DNA of 64,000 bases. Origin: Candidatus Enterococcus murrayae. Lineage in GTDB: Bacteria > Bacillota > Bacilli > Lactobacillales > Enterococcaceae. The notes under the pieces were generated by a model. That model did not search any database. It saw only the letters and a program-made list of their open reading frames with translations, and was not told the DNA's origin. Shown here one piece after another: positions 53,301 through 61,943 of this stretch (position 1 is its first letter; every line of letters begins with the position of its first letter). Location of the stretch: positions 1 to 64,000 of the forward strand of contig NZ_JAFLVR010000024.1 of NCBI RefSeq assembly GCF_017315985.1, written 5' to 3'. Made by a program: the position numbers and the translations under genes.

Positions 53301-54867
53301 CGAAGATTTAGCCCAATTGATCTATGACTTAAAAGCAATTAACCCTTACGCGAAGATCAACGTCAAGCTGGTTTCTAGTACGGGTGTTGGCACTATCGCT
53401 ACTGGTGTAGTGAAGGCCGGGGCTGACGTTGTCGTGATTTCTGGTTATGACGGAGGAACAGGTGCTTCGCCGCGAAATTCAATTCGTGACGCGGGGCTGC
53501 CATGGGAGATGGGGGTCGCAGAAGCTCATCAAACATTAGCCATGAATAATTTACGTCAACGGATGACTTTGGAAACAGATGGAAAATTAATGACTGGGCG
53601 CGATGTAGCGATGGCGATTTTACTTGGAGCGGAAGAGTATAGTTTTGCTTCACTAGCTTTGGTTGCTATCGGCTGTGTGATGATGCGGGTTTGTAGTTTA
53701 AATACTTGCCCTGTGGGTGTTGCAACACAAAATCCGGCATTACGTAAATTCTTTGTTGGCAAGCCGGAGCATCTGATCAATATGATGTATTTCATCGCGG
53801 AAGATCTGCGGGAGATCATGGCGGAGTTGGGCTTTAGAAGTATTGATGAAATGATTGGACATACGGAAGTTTTAGAACCGCGTTTTATTGCAAAAGGCAA
53901 AGCAAAATCGTTAGACTTCTCAAGGATATTATCAACGAGCATCGGGATCGAACGCAAAACGGAGGATCCATTTAAAGAAAAACGCGAGTGGCCTGAATTG
54001 GATCATTTTGCCGAAGGAGCCATCAAAAATGGCGAACAGGTGGAGATGACTTATCCAATCAATAATGTCAATCGAACAGTCGGTGCAAGAATGGGTGGCT
54101 GGATTTCCGAGCGATTTGGCAACTATGCACTGACGCCGGGTCAGATCAGATACACCTATACTGGAATTGCTGGACAAAGCTTTGGTTCCTTCATTACACA
54201 AGGGATGGAATTGAAGCTGATCGGCGAAGGCAATGACTATGTAGCAAAAGGACTAAGTGGGGGTCGTGTGATTATCGTACCGCCGAAGGATGCTGCTTAT
54301 GATGTTGAAAATTCACCGATCGTTGGAAACGTTGTTTGCTTCGGTGCGAATCGCGGAGAAGGCTACTTCCGCGGAAAAGCTGGTGAACGATTCTGTGTTC
54401 GTAATAGTGGGGCCAATGTTGTTGTAGAAGGAGTCGGGGATCATGGCTGTGAATATATGACAGGTGGGGTTGCCGTCATTTTAGGGCCAACTGGTCGCAA
54501 CTTCGCAGCTGGAATGTCAGGCGGAGTCGCATATGTATATGATCCAACAGGTACTTTTGCTGATAAATGTAATCTGGAGATGGTAGAGCTTTTCAAATTC
54601 GGCGAAGCTGGCGATGATTCGGTCTTAAAAGACATGATCGAGAAGCACTTGGCTTATACCGACTCATTAAAGGCGGCTGAATTATTGAATGATTGGGAAA
54701 ATGCACAAAAGCATTTTGTCAAAGTCTATCCTAGGGAATATCATGAAATGGTTCGTGTGACAGAGGAATTAGCGAAGACAGGTTTGACTGGTGAAGAATT
54801 GATTGAAAAAGCCTTCATCGAAGTGATCGGGGAACAAACAGTACCGGCTGGAAAGGAGCGTGGCTAA
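50377..54867 (+). CDS. gltB: Glutamate synthase large subunit
   Basis: GltB (1496 aa) is the alpha subunit of NADPH-dependent GOGAT, making two glutamates from glutamine and 2-oxoglutarate. The amidotransferase nucleophile is C22 in KDACGMGF, after a 21-residue propeptide that is normally removed. The central domain, the FMN-binding synthase domain (GEGGQLPGNKVFPWVAEIRG and SGYDGGTGASPR), the 3Fe-4S cysteines (CVMMRVCSLNTCPVG) and the C-terminal GXGXG beta helix are all present. ATG 50377 has AAAGGA 8 nt upstream; earlier ATGs (50368, 50371) are closer to it. It is followed 1 nt later by gltD. Confidence 0.97.
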   Translation: MTKQQVTEAPTMYDPSFEKDACGMGFIAQMEGKASHQLVKHALTMLERMNHRGGTGAEPETGDGAGILATIPDKFFQREANAAGITLPERGQYATGMFFLPAEEKHKNGLQQALVKEIEAAGYLVLWQRDVPFQYENCGPGAQKVMPSFVQLFIKRPLEVQTDRDFEDRLYRLRRKLEKTYHAGEMAICSLSSKTIVYKGMLHAYQVGIFYDDLQDEDFAASIAVVHSRFSTNTFPSWDRAQPFRFLAHNGEINTLRGSENWMKSHGIEVYNEEDSDSAKLENCMEYLYRNGRDIPHALMMMVPEAWSEEAGLGEEMTAFQEYNASFMAPWDGPAALCFTDGEMVGATLDRNGLRPSRYSITKDGFVQVASESGVVDFAPSSVIEKGVLGPANMILVDTVNGKFYRNQEIKEKYAKAHSYKEWLAENRIDLSQLAEINKEEARLTEKELQRMWKLNGYTDEIIRGALLQMAEKGEEPVLSMGYDSPLAVLSDQPQSLFTYFKQQFAQVTNPPIDAIREQLVIGTEMFLGRDGDIRVDDAHNCQKLKIKSPVLSSADFLKIAQLSTKEQKTVTISTLYPIGGGNALEDGLEQMFKEAESAIDNDCTILILSDRGSEKAKMAMPILLAVSGLHNYLVRKGKASLASIVVDSAEVCEVHHFATLIGYGASGIHPYGAYATLNDFKIENGLENYRKAAEKGIVKVMSRMGISTIAGYHGAQLFEVVGISQPVTEKYFTGTASRIGGLSLHQIEEEYLQRHHLAYGPQQNDLLASGGSFQYKADGEHHLFNPKTIYNFQQAVRAGDYQLFKHYVEQMNQEALEEPTNLRALWEFKKERSAVKLSEVEPASKIVKRFKVGAMSYGSLSEEAHQCIAEAMNSIGAKSNSGEGGENRKRFKPQADGKNYNSKIKQVASGRFGVNAEYLMSAEELQIKMAQGAKPGEGGQLPGNKVFPWVAEIRGSTPGVRLISPPPHHDIYSIEDLAQLIYDLKAINPYAKINVKLVSSTGVGTIATGVVKAGADVVVISGYDGGTGASPRNSIRDAGLPWEMGVAEAHQTLAMNNLRQRMTLETDGKLMTGRDVAMAILLGAEEYSFASLALVAIGCVMMRVCSLNTCPVGVATQNPALRKFFVGKPEHLINMMYFIAEDLREIMAELGFRSIDEMIGHTEVLEPRFIAKGKAKSLDFSRILSTSIGIERKTEDPFKEKREWPELDHFAEGAIKNGEQVEMTYPINNVNRTVGARMGGWISERFGNYALTPGQIRYTYTGIAGQSFGSFITQGMELKLIGEGNDYVAKGLSGGRVIIVPPKDAAYDVENSPIVGNVVCFGANRGEGYFRGKAGERFCVRNSGANVVVEGVGDHGCEYMTGGVAVILGPTGRNFAAGMSGGVAYVYDPTGTFADKCNLEMVELFKFGEAGDDSVLKDMIEKHLAYTDSLKAAELLNDWENAQKHFVKVYPREYHEMVRVTEELAKTGLTGEELIEKAFIEVIGEQTVPAGKERG

Positions 54868-54868
54868 T

Positions 54869-56305
54869 ATGGCAGATCCATTTGGATTTTTAAAATACCC
54901 GCGAAAGGATAATCCTTATCGGCCAGTCGAAGAACGGATTGTCGATTGGGAAGAATTGCAGATCCCTCTCGGTGTAGAAGAGCGGCAAGAACAAGCTGCT
55001 CGATGCATGAACTGTGGGATTCCATTTTGCCATACAGGGATTTTCTATGGCGGAAAACGAGCAGTCTCAGGGTGTCCTAATGATAATCTGATTCCTGAGT
55101 GGAATGATTTTGTTTATCGCGGAGACTTCAAAAATGCTTTTGATCGTTTAGCGAAAACCAATCCATTACCGGAAATGACTGGGCGTGTATGTCCGGCACC
55201 GTGTGAAAAGTCTTGTACCGAAGGGCTGAATGGATCAGGGGTGGCAATCCATGACAATGAACGATTCATCATTGATAACGCCTTTGAAAATGATTGGGTC
55301 AAAGCAGATGGGCTGCCAGTAGAACGGACAGACTTTAAAGTAGCGATCATTGGATCTGGTCCAGCGGGGCTTTCTGCAGCATGGCGCTTAAACCAGCTGG
55401 GACATCAAGTTACCGTTTATGAGCGCAGCGATCGAGCCGGTGGTTTATTGATGTATGGAATTCCTAATATGAAGCTGGATAAAGAAATCGTTCAGCGCCG
55501 TATCAATGTGATGGAAGAAGTTGGGATTACGTTTGTTTTAAACACAGAGGTTGGGACAGACATTACTGCTGACGAACTGCAGGAAAGCTATGATCGGGTA
55601 ATTATTGCCAGCGGTGCAAGTGTTCCTCGAGATTTAAAGGTCAAAGGCCGCGAGCTACACGGCATTCAATTTGCGGTAGATTACTTAACTGACTGTACGA
55701 AAGATGTCTTACAGCATGGTAAAAAAGTTGCCGACCAAAAATTAGCAGGTAAGCATGTCGTTGTAATTGGCGGAGGAGATACGGGAAATGACTGTATTGG
55801 CTCGGCGATTCGGCAAGGTGCGGCTTCTGTAAAACAATTAGAAATTACACCGCAGCTTCCAGCAAGTCGAACAGTATCAAACCCATGGCCGGAATACTCA
55901 ATGATCAATCGAGAAGGCTATGGGCAAGAAGAAGGTGCCTTGCATAATCCTGAACTGACCACGTATATGACTTCGACGACTGCTTTTATTGGAGCTGAAC
56001 GAGGACAAGTTATCGCAATTGAAACGACACAGGTGGACAATCAATTCCAGCCAATCAAGGGAACTGAAAAAGCGTTGAAGGCGGATTTAGTTTTACTGGC
56101 AATGGGTTTCACTGGTGCTGAGAAGAATCTGCTTGATGCTTTTGAGGTTGAAGAGATTTATGAAGACTACACGACTAATAATGAAAAAGTTTATGTGGCA
56201 GGAGATGCCAGACGCGGTCCAAGTCTTGTGATTTGGGGAATTCGTGAAGGCCGAAAAGCTGCTGAAAAGGTGGATCAGATCCTACGATCATTGATCCATC
56301 AATAA
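54869..56305 (+). CDS. gltD: Glutamate synthase small subunit
   Basis: GltD (478 aa) is the NADPH-oxidising beta subunit. N-terminal cysteines for 4Fe-4S clusters are seen (CMNCGIPFC, CPNDN, CPAPCEKSC), then the FAD loop IIGSGPAGLSAAW and the NADPH loop VIGGGDTGNDC, and a late VYVAGDARRGPSLV. ATG 54869 with AAAGGAG at 10 nt is preferred over GTG 54860. Its stop lies within a bidirectional terminator. Confidence 0.97.
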   Translation: MADPFGFLKYPRKDNPYRPVEERIVDWEELQIPLGVEERQEQAARCMNCGIPFCHTGIFYGGKRAVSGCPNDNLIPEWNDFVYRGDFKNAFDRLAKTNPLPEMTGRVCPAPCEKSCTEGLNGSGVAIHDNERFIIDNAFENDWVKADGLPVERTDFKVAIIGSGPAGLSAAWRLNQLGHQVTVYERSDRAGGLLMYGIPNMKLDKEIVQRRINVMEEVGITFVLNTEVGTDITADELQESYDRVIIASGASVPRDLKVKGRELHGIQFAVDYLTDCTKDVLQHGKKVADQKLAGKHVVVIGGGDTGNDCIGSAIRQGAASVKQLEITPQLPASRTVSNPWPEYSMINREGYGQEEGALHNPELTTYMTSTTAFIGAERGQVIAIETTQVDNQFQPIKGTEKALKADLVLLAMGFTGAEKNLLDAFEVEEIYEDYTTNNEKVYVAGDARRGPSLVIWGIREGRKAAEKVDQILRSLIHQ

Positions 56306-56340
56306 AAAATAGGATGCCGGAAAACGGGCATCCTATTTTT
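56305..56340. terminator. Bidirectional terminator gltD / DUF4828
   Basis: AAAAATAGGATGCC and GGCATCCTATTTTT form a 14-bp perfect stem with an 8-nt loop, with T runs on both strands, between convergent genes. Confidence 0.93.
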
Positions 56341-56695
56341 ATTTTTTTACAGGAATGATGGGAAACGATACATCGTCTAATTCATCATAGAGTGTGTCTG
56401 GCGTCCCATTTTTTGTTTTGATCAACAGATGATAACCATATTGATCTTGGATCGCCAACTTTTGTTCACTTAATTCAATCAGCTGGTAGATAATGGCTGA
56501 GCCATCTAAAATAATCGATAAATCAGGATAAATCGTAATTGTGTGGTGTTTGTGTTCTTTCGGATGAGTGAACTCCCAAGAACCGACATAAATATTATTT
56601 AAGTCCTTTACTTCACGTTTGCGGACAAATTTTGAACTCACTGCTGCTGCACCGAGCGATGTCGCACTAAGGAAGACAGGCCATTTCAATCTCAT
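56339..56695 (-). CDS. DUF4828 domain protein
   Basis: This 118-aa protein has a short hydrophobic N-terminus (WPVFLSATSLGAAAVS), then a small beta domain with the YVGSWEFTHPKEHKHHTITIYPDLSIILDG stretch typical in my memory of DUF4828, a family of Lactobacillales proteins of unknown function. The ATG at 56695 has AAAGGAG 8 nt upstream; an in-frame ATG at 56716 precedes that site. Probably membrane-attached or exported. Confidence 0.72.
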   Translation of the reverse strand: MRLKWPVFLSATSLGAAAVSSKFVRKREVKDLNNIYVGSWEFTHPKEHKHHTITIYPDLSIILDGSAIIYQLIELSEQKLAIQDQYGYHLLIKTKNGTPDTLYDELDDVSFPIIPVKK

Positions 56696-56783
56696 CAAAA
56701 AAACTCCTTTCACCATTTAGCTAATCCAATCTCATCTTACCTGATTAATGGCTATCAGTTTTCTAAAAATAAACTGAACGCCT

Positions 56784-56812
56784 TTCACACAGGCTTTGTT
56801 ATACTATATAAT
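56784..56812 (+). promoter_or_regulatory. sfsA promoter
   Basis: -35 TTCACA (56784-56789), 17-nt spacer, -10 TATAAT (56807-56812). About 65 nt of leader follow before the ATG. Confidence 0.65.
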
Positions 56813-56879
56813 AAAGTCTGTCATCTTTCCATCAGGCTTAAGGACTATTTAACTTTTTATAGAAGGATTTTGATAAAAA

Positions 56880-57611
56880 ATGAAGTATTCTGCAATTTAC
56901 TTGGCTATTTTTATTGAGAGAAGCAATCGCTTTATTGCTCGTTGCCGTTTATTAAACACTGGGGAAGAAATCATTACTCATGTGAAAAATACAGGGCGCA
57001 GCAAAGAATTGTTACTGCCCAATGCCTTAGTGGCTGTGAATCATCAGCCATCAGACAAACGAAAAACGGCCTATGATCTGATTGCTGTTAAAAAAGGCGA
57101 AATGTGGATCAACATCGACTCACAAATACCAAACGCATTGGCAGCTGAAGGAATCTTATCAGGCAAAATCAAACTGCCTGGTTTAAAGGGCTCAATCAAT
57201 TATCTAAAGCGTGAATACACGTATGAACGTTCGAAATTCGACATCTACTTTGAAACGGATCAGCAGGAAAAAGGGTTCGTTGAAGTAAAAGGCATGACGC
57301 TGGAAAATTATGAGATTGGTGCATTTCCTGATGCTCCGACGTTAAGAGGTTTAAAGCACGTAGAAGAACTGCGATTGGCTCAAACAATGGAGTATCACTG
57401 CTATGTCTTATTCGTTGTTCAGTTTCCGACAATTCAAACAGCTACGATCCACCGTGAGATGCAGCCAGCGCTTTATGAGGCAGTAGAAAAGGCCAAGGCA
57501 GACGGTGTGCAGATTTTAGCGTATAATTGTGATGTAGATCAGGAGTCAATTTCAATCAAAGAGGCTGTCCCCTTTGATTTGAACCAAAAATTTATTGATC
57601 CAAATCAGTGA
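56880..57611 (+). CDS. sfsA: SfsA family protein
   Basis: SfsA (243 aa) was named for sugar fermentation stimulation in E. coli. The N-terminal OB-like part (FIARCRLLNTGEEIITHVKNTGRSKELL) and the nuclease-like C-terminal part (FVEVKGMTL, FPDAPTLRGLKHVEEL) are conserved. The second part resembles PD-(D/E)XK folds, and DNA or RNA binding has been proposed; the true role is uncertain. Its stop overlaps the ribosome site of the following oxidoreductase gene. Confidence 0.92.
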   Translation: MKYSAIYLAIFIERSNRFIARCRLLNTGEEIITHVKNTGRSKELLLPNALVAVNHQPSDKRKTAYDLIAVKKGEMWINIDSQIPNALAAEGILSGKIKLPGLKGSINYLKREYTYERSKFDIYFETDQQEKGFVEVKGMTLENYEIGAFPDAPTLRGLKHVEELRLAQTMEYHCYVLFVVQFPTIQTATIHREMQPALYEAVEKAKADGVQILAYNCDVDQESISIKEAVPFDLNQKFIDPNQ

Positions 57612-57625
57612 AAGGCGGAAAAATC

Positions 57626-58627
57626 ATGATTAATTTAGGTATTATTGGAACAAATTGGATTACCGATCAATTTGTGCAAGCGGCACATGAAACAGGCAAG
57701 TACCAGCTAGCGGCGGTCTATTCGCGACGATTAGAAACGGCGCAAAAGTTTGGTGAAAAATATGGAGATGTCGAATACGCGACGGATTTAGATACCTTTT
57801 TTGGCATCGAACATTTGAATACCGTTTATATCGCTTCACCAAACAGCCTGCATTTTGAACAAGCAAAGCAAGGAATTTTAGCTGGAAAAAATGTGATCGT
57901 AGAAAAACCAGCTTTCTCTACACCAAAAGAGATGGATGAGATCATTGAACTAGCTAATCAGAAAAAAGTCTTTTTCTTCGAAGCAGCTCGTAATATTCAT
58001 GAAAAAGCGTTTAAAACAGTTGCTGATTTTCTGCCTTTTAAAGATCATATTATTGGTGCGGATTTCAGCTTCATGAAATACTCTTCACGCTACGATCAGG
58101 TTTTAGATGGTCAAGAACCCAACATCTTTTCTCCACATTTTTCAGGCGGCGCATTAGCAGATTTAGGAGTCTATCCAATTTATGCAGCGTTAGCTTGGTT
58201 TGGGATGCCGAAGGAAAGTCTCTACTTTGGACAGAAAATCTCAACAGGTGTTGACGGGATCGGAACGGGTATATTGCGGTATGACAACTTTGATGTTACG
58301 ATTCGAACAGGCAAAATCGGCGACAGCTTTCAGCAGTCAGAGATATATTTGACGAATGGGACTCTAGTAATGAATGCAGTAAATTCAATAAGTGAGGCAG
58401 TTTTCCATGATCGTGATCATCAACGACGAGAAAAATTGTCCGTTCATCAATTGGAAAACCCGATGATGGAGGAAGCCGATATGTTTGCTAAAGTAATCTT
58501 AAATCCAACGGATCGCGAGTTGGGGACGGATTATGAAGAATGGGTTGAATTGGCTCGGAATGTAAACCAAGTGATTTATGATATGCGAAAAAGTGCGGGC
58601 ATCGTTTTTGATGCCGACGAGAAATAG
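57626..58627 (+). CDS. Gfo/Idh/MocA-family oxidoreductase
   Basis: The 333-aa protein has an N-terminal Rossmann domain (LGIIGTNWITDQF, then VYIASPNSLHFEQA, and the catalytic-type VEKP motif) and a C-terminal alpha/beta domain (about 125-330). Family members oxidise or reduce sugars, inositol or related alcohols with NAD(P). Substrate cannot be read. ATG 57626 follows AAAGGCGG. It lies between sfsA and a helicase gene with spacing of 14 and 8 nt, so they are probably one transcript. Confidence 0.9.
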   Translation: MINLGIIGTNWITDQFVQAAHETGKYQLAAVYSRRLETAQKFGEKYGDVEYATDLDTFFGIEHLNTVYIASPNSLHFEQAKQGILAGKNVIVEKPAFSTPKEMDEIIELANQKKVFFFEAARNIHEKAFKTVADFLPFKDHIIGADFSFMKYSSRYDQVLDGQEPNIFSPHFSGGALADLGVYPIYAALAWFGMPKESLYFGQKISTGVDGIGTGILRYDNFDVTIRTGKIGDSFQQSEIYLTNGTLVMNAVNSISEAVFHDRDHQRREKLSVHQLENPMMEEADMFAKVILNPTDRELGTDYEEWVELARNVNQVIYDMRKSAGIVFDADEK

Positions 58628-58635
58628 AGGAAATT

Positions 58636-59814
58636 ATGAACAATCAAGAATTTGTACCATTTTTGAAAAAAAATTGGGAGGATGCGGGCTTTACAAAGCC
58701 TGCATTAATCCAATCAGAGGTTTATACACCGATAATGGAAGGGGAAAATTTAGTTGGAATCGCTCCGACTGGCAGCGGCAAGACCCTGGCCTATTTATTA
58801 CCCTTGATCAATAAGCTTGAGGCTGGAATGGCCAGCCAGATTCTCGTTTTAACGTCATCACAAGAATTAGCAATGCAGGTCGTTGAAGTCGCTCGTAAAT
58901 GGTTGGCAGGTTCAGGTATGAAAGTACAAGCTTTAATCGGCGGCGCAAATGTCAAACGCCAACAAGAAGCCTTGAAGAAAAAACCAGAATTACTGATCGG
59001 TACGCCTGGTCGCGTCTTGGAATTGATTACGGCTAAGAAAATCAAAGCATCCACTATCAGAACACTGGTTTTTGACGAAGTTGATCAATTGATTCAAGGG
59101 CAAAGTCTGCAGCTGATTCAAAAGATTTTGAAGGCCAGCGATAACGAAGCGCAACATTTATATTTTTCTGCGACAGCGGATGTTGTGCTGGAGGAGTTGC
59201 ACCGTTTTGAAGCTGAATTGTTAGTTGTAGATGTCTCAAAAGAAGATGATAGCCAAGGCGATGTGCAGCATTTTTATTTGGAAACGAGTGATCGAAAGAA
59301 AGTTGAGCAACTGCGGCGTCTGCTAAACTTGCCAGCTTTCTGGGGAATGATTTTTTTCAATCAATTAAGCGATATGGGGAGTGCGGAAGAGAAGCTACGG
59401 TTCCATCATTTGCCTATAGTGGGTCTTGCTTCAGATCAATCGAAGATGCTGCGTAAAAATGCGATCGAGCAGTTCAAGAAACATCAGGCTCTAGGGCTTT
59501 TGACAACGGATTTAGCAAGTCGTGGTTTGGATATTGAGAAGCTGCCGTTTGTGATAAATGTCGACGTGCCATTAAGCGAAGAGAGTTATTTGCATCGGGC
59601 CGGTCGTGTTGGTCGAATGGGGGAAACGGGTACCGTGATTTCGTTTGTCACCCCGCAAGAAAAATCAGATTTAACGAAAATCGCTAAAAAGCTGGATCTG
59701 AAACTCGCACCAATTTATCTATTCGGTGGTGAACTGCTAACTGAGGAGCCAGTAAAACAAAGCGAACCAAAAAAGAAGAAAAGTAAAAAAAATAAAGGGA
59801 AAAGACGGAAATAG
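58636..59814 (+). CDS. DEAD-box-like RNA helicase (DEVD variant)
   Basis: The 392-aa protein has both RecA-like domains of DEAD-box helicases: Q motif (Q26), motif I APTGSGKT (43-50), TPGR (123-126), SAT (178-180), and motif VI HRAGRVGRMG in the second domain. Two signature motifs differ: motif II reads DEVD (147-150) in place of DEAD, and motif Ia reads TSSQELA where PTRELA is usual. ATP hydrolysis residues (D147, E148) are kept. A Lys-rich tail (about 375-392) should bind RNA. It resembles YfmL/CshC-type helicases that assist ribosome assembly or cold growth. Confidence 0.9.
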   Translation: MNNQEFVPFLKKNWEDAGFTKPALIQSEVYTPIMEGENLVGIAPTGSGKTLAYLLPLINKLEAGMASQILVLTSSQELAMQVVEVARKWLAGSGMKVQALIGGANVKRQQEALKKKPELLIGTPGRVLELITAKKIKASTIRTLVFDEVDQLIQGQSLQLIQKILKASDNEAQHLYFSATADVVLEELHRFEAELLVVDVSKEDDSQGDVQHFYLETSDRKKVEQLRRLLNLPAFWGMIFFNQLSDMGSAEEKLRFHHLPIVGLASDQSKMLRKNAIEQFKKHQALGLLTTDLASRGLDIEKLPFVINVDVPLSEESYLHRAGRVGRMGETGTVISFVTPQEKSDLTKIAKKLDLKLAPIYLFGGELLTEEPVKQSEPKKKKSKKNKGKRRK

Positions 59815-59830
59815 GTCTTTTCCTTTTTTT
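59798..59830 (+). terminator. Terminator overlapping helicase 3' end
   Basis: GGAAAAGAC-GGAAATAG-GTCTTTTCC with a T7 tail; the stop codon lies in the loop. Beyond it, 59831-59994 holds a 12-bp palindrome CATACTAGTATG (59849-59860) and no gene. Confidence 0.85.
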
Positions 59831-59994
59831 ATGTACCTATCTAGTTCAACCATACTAGTATGATTGATTGAGTTATAGGTTTTCGACTGCTCTTTTTGAA
59901 TTCTTATCTTAGAAAAATTCATCAATTGGTAACAGTTGAATAGCATGATTTTCCATTTTTTTTGAATGAGTCCATTAAATTTAAGGTCGACATC

Positions 59995-60023
59995 TTGCTA
60001 AAATAAGTTAAAATAGCTACAAT
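59995..60023 (+). promoter_or_regulatory. Promoter of tRNA-Arg
   Basis: -35 TTGCTA (59995-60000), 17-nt spacer, -10 TACAAT (60018-60023), 11 nt before the tRNA 5' end. Confidence 0.7.
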
Positions 60024-60034
60024 AATATGAGCGT

Positions 60035-60108
<74 letters not shown>

Positions 60109-60110
60109 TT

Positions 60111-60148
60111 AAAATACCCACTTAGAATTTCTAAGTGGGTATTTTGTT
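60111..60148. terminator. Terminator tRNA-Arg / pepS
   Basis: AAAATACCCACTTAG and CTAAGTGGGTATTTT form a 15-bp perfect stem with a 5-nt loop. It ends the tRNA transcript and the leftward pepS transcript. Confidence 0.93.
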
Positions 60149-60152
60149 TGGG

Positions 60153-61391
60153 CTAAGCCCAGTCCCCATTCCTAAAAATAGGAATTTTTGTGCCATCCTT
60201 ACGAATACCGTCAATATCCATTTGGGCTGACCCTACCATAAAATCAACGTGGGTTTGACTACTATTTAATCCCGCGTCTGCTAATTCTGCTTTCGACATT
60301 TCAGTTCCGCCTTCAACACTGAAAGGATAAGCAGCACCCAGAGCTAAGTGATTTGACGCATTTTCATCAAATAATGTATTAAAGAACGTAATTCCTGATT
60401 GTGAGATTGGCGAGGGATCTGGAACTAAGGCGACCTCACCTAGGTGTTTTGCTCCTTCGTCAATATCTAATAATGATGCTAAAACATCCGTTCCATCTTT
60501 GGCAGAAAATTCTACAACTTTGCCGTCTTTAAAGGTAAATTTCATTTCATTTAAGGTCGTTCCCGCATAGCTCAACGGTTTTGTACTAGTAATGTAGCCA
60601 TCGACGCGCGTACGGTCTGGAGCAGTAAAAACTTCTTCAGTTGGCATATTAGCCATAAATTCATTGCCATCTGCTGCAAAACTGCCAGCGCCTTCCCAAA
60701 CATGATTCTCAGGAAGTCCGATGACAATGTCTGTTCCCGGAGCGGTGTAATGAAGGGCATAGAATTGCTCTTTGTTCAGACGTTCTGCTTGCTCCCGCAT
60801 GAGTGCGTCATGTTTTTCCCAAGCTTTAACTGGATCATCTGCATAAATCCGAGTGGTTTTAAAAATCTCATCCCACAATTTATCCACCTGTTCCTCGCTT
60901 GAAGCCAGTTCTGGGAAAACCTTTTTTGCCCAAGCAGGGCTTGAAGCGGCTACGACAGTCCAACGTAATTTATTGGATTGTGTTGCTTCCATCACGGACT
61001 GAAGTGCTTTTCCTCGTGCCGCTTGAAAAGCAGCAACTCGATTAGTGTCGACTCCTAATAAAGCATCGGGATTTTGAGAAACGATGCTGATCCGAGTGAC
61101 CCGTTTTTCAGCAAAAGTATTTGCCTCGTCAACTTTATAAGCAGGTACCTCATTGATACGATCCTCTGCCGCATGGCTTAAAAATTCACGTTGAACCTCG
61201 TCATCATTCCATTGAACAATGACTTCAGCAGCCCCCAGTTGGTAGGCTTCCTTTGTAATAAGTCGTGCTAGTGGAGCTTGATCAACACTCGCATAAATTA
61301 CAGCGGTGTCATTTTTTTGGATGTTTACACCAACTTTTGTAATCAAGTGGGCATACTTTTTTAGAAGTGTTTCAAAATTAGGTAGTGTCAT
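60153..61391 (-). CDS. pepS: M29-family aminopeptidase PepS
   Basis: This 412-aa protein is a thermophilic-aminopeptidase-type (M29/AmpS) metallo-exopeptidase, cytoplasmic, using two metal ions. Metal-binding motifs visible are NMPTEEVFTAPD, the GEVALV segment, NTLFDENASNHLALG and a C-terminal HVDFMVGS. Such enzymes release N-terminal residues, with broad specificity, from peptides taken up or made in the cell. The start ATG at 61391 follows an AGGTATAG-type site. The gene ends at the tRNA-side terminator. Confidence 0.92.
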   Translation of the reverse strand: MTLPNFETLLKKYAHLITKVGVNIQKNDTAVIYASVDQAPLARLITKEAYQLGAAEVIVQWNDDEVQREFLSHAAEDRINEVPAYKVDEANTFAEKRVTRISIVSQNPDALLGVDTNRVAAFQAARGKALQSVMEATQSNKLRWTVVAASSPAWAKKVFPELASSEEQVDKLWDEIFKTTRIYADDPVKAWEKHDALMREQAERLNKEQFYALHYTAPGTDIVIGLPENHVWEGAGSFAADGNEFMANMPTEEVFTAPDRTRVDGYITSTKPLSYAGTTLNEMKFTFKDGKVVEFSAKDGTDVLASLLDIDEGAKHLGEVALVPDPSPISQSGITFFNTLFDENASNHLALGAAYPFSVEGGTEMSKAELADAGLNSSQTHVDFMVGSAQMDIDGIRKDGTKIPIFRNGDWA

Positions 61392-61457
61392 TTCTATACC
61401 TCCGTTTCATTAATCTTATCTTAGCATTTCTTAGAAATTCTCAAAAGAAAATGAATT

Positions 61458-61493
61458 AAAAAAGATGTACCAGTTTTTTGGTACATCTTTTTT
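61458..61493. terminator. Terminator of the flavodoxin gene
   Basis: AAAAAAGATGTACC and GGTACATCTTTTTT form a 14-bp stem with an 8-nt loop and T runs on both strands, just past the flavodoxin stop. Confidence 0.93.
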
Positions 61494-61499
61494 AATATA

Positions 61500-61943
61500 C
61501 TATGATGCTGCTTCGGCGATTTTTTTCGCAAAGGCCTCGAGATTTTCGATATCTTCTTCTTCAGCCGCCATTTCAACCTTCACGCTGTCGGCACCACGAG
61601 TTGCCCCCGTTTTTGCAAAGGCGGCATCGAAGTCATCAACAGATTTGCAGTATTGATCATAGAATGTATCGCCAGAACCGCACACTCCGAAGATTTTACC
61701 GCTTAAATCTAACTCCTGCAGTTCTTCATAAAAGTCTATGATTTCATCAGGAAGATCCCCTTCACCGTAAGTATACGTTGCGACGACACAAATATCCGCA
61801 TCTTGAAAATCTTCGGCATCCACTTGTGTACATTCGTCGATTTCCACTTCAAGATCTAAGTTTTCGAAGGCTTCAGCGACGATGTCGGCGATTTCTTCGG
61901 TATTTCCTGTCATACTGGCATAAACGATTTTTGCTAATGTCAA
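61500..61943 (-). CDS. Flavodoxin
   Basis: The 147-aa protein is a short-chain flavodoxin: FMN phosphate loop SMTGNTEE (10-17), the TYTYGEGDLPDE loop and the GSGDTFYDQYC loop that stack on the isoalloxazine ring, and a very acidic surface. It is a low-potential one-electron carrier that can replace ferredoxin. It starts at TTG (61943) with GGGAGG 7 nt upstream. The partner is unknown; the Rnf complex in the same window is one candidate for electron exchange but is 47 kb away. Confidence 0.93.
   Translation of the reverse strand: MTLAKIVYASMTGNTEEIADIVAEAFENLDLEVEIDECTQVDAEDFQDADICVVATYTYGEGDLPDEIIDFYEELQELDLSGKIFGVCGSGDTFYDQYCKSVDDFDAAFAKTGATRGADSVKVEMAAEEEDIENLEAFAKKIAEAAS

Noticed and set aside
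52957-54201. Antisense open frames inside gltB
   Set aside because: Contained in a conserved gene on the other strand with no start signals.
59849-59860. 12-bp palindrome CATACTAGTATG
   Set aside because: Isolated, not near a promoter or start codon; could be chance in AT-rich sequence.
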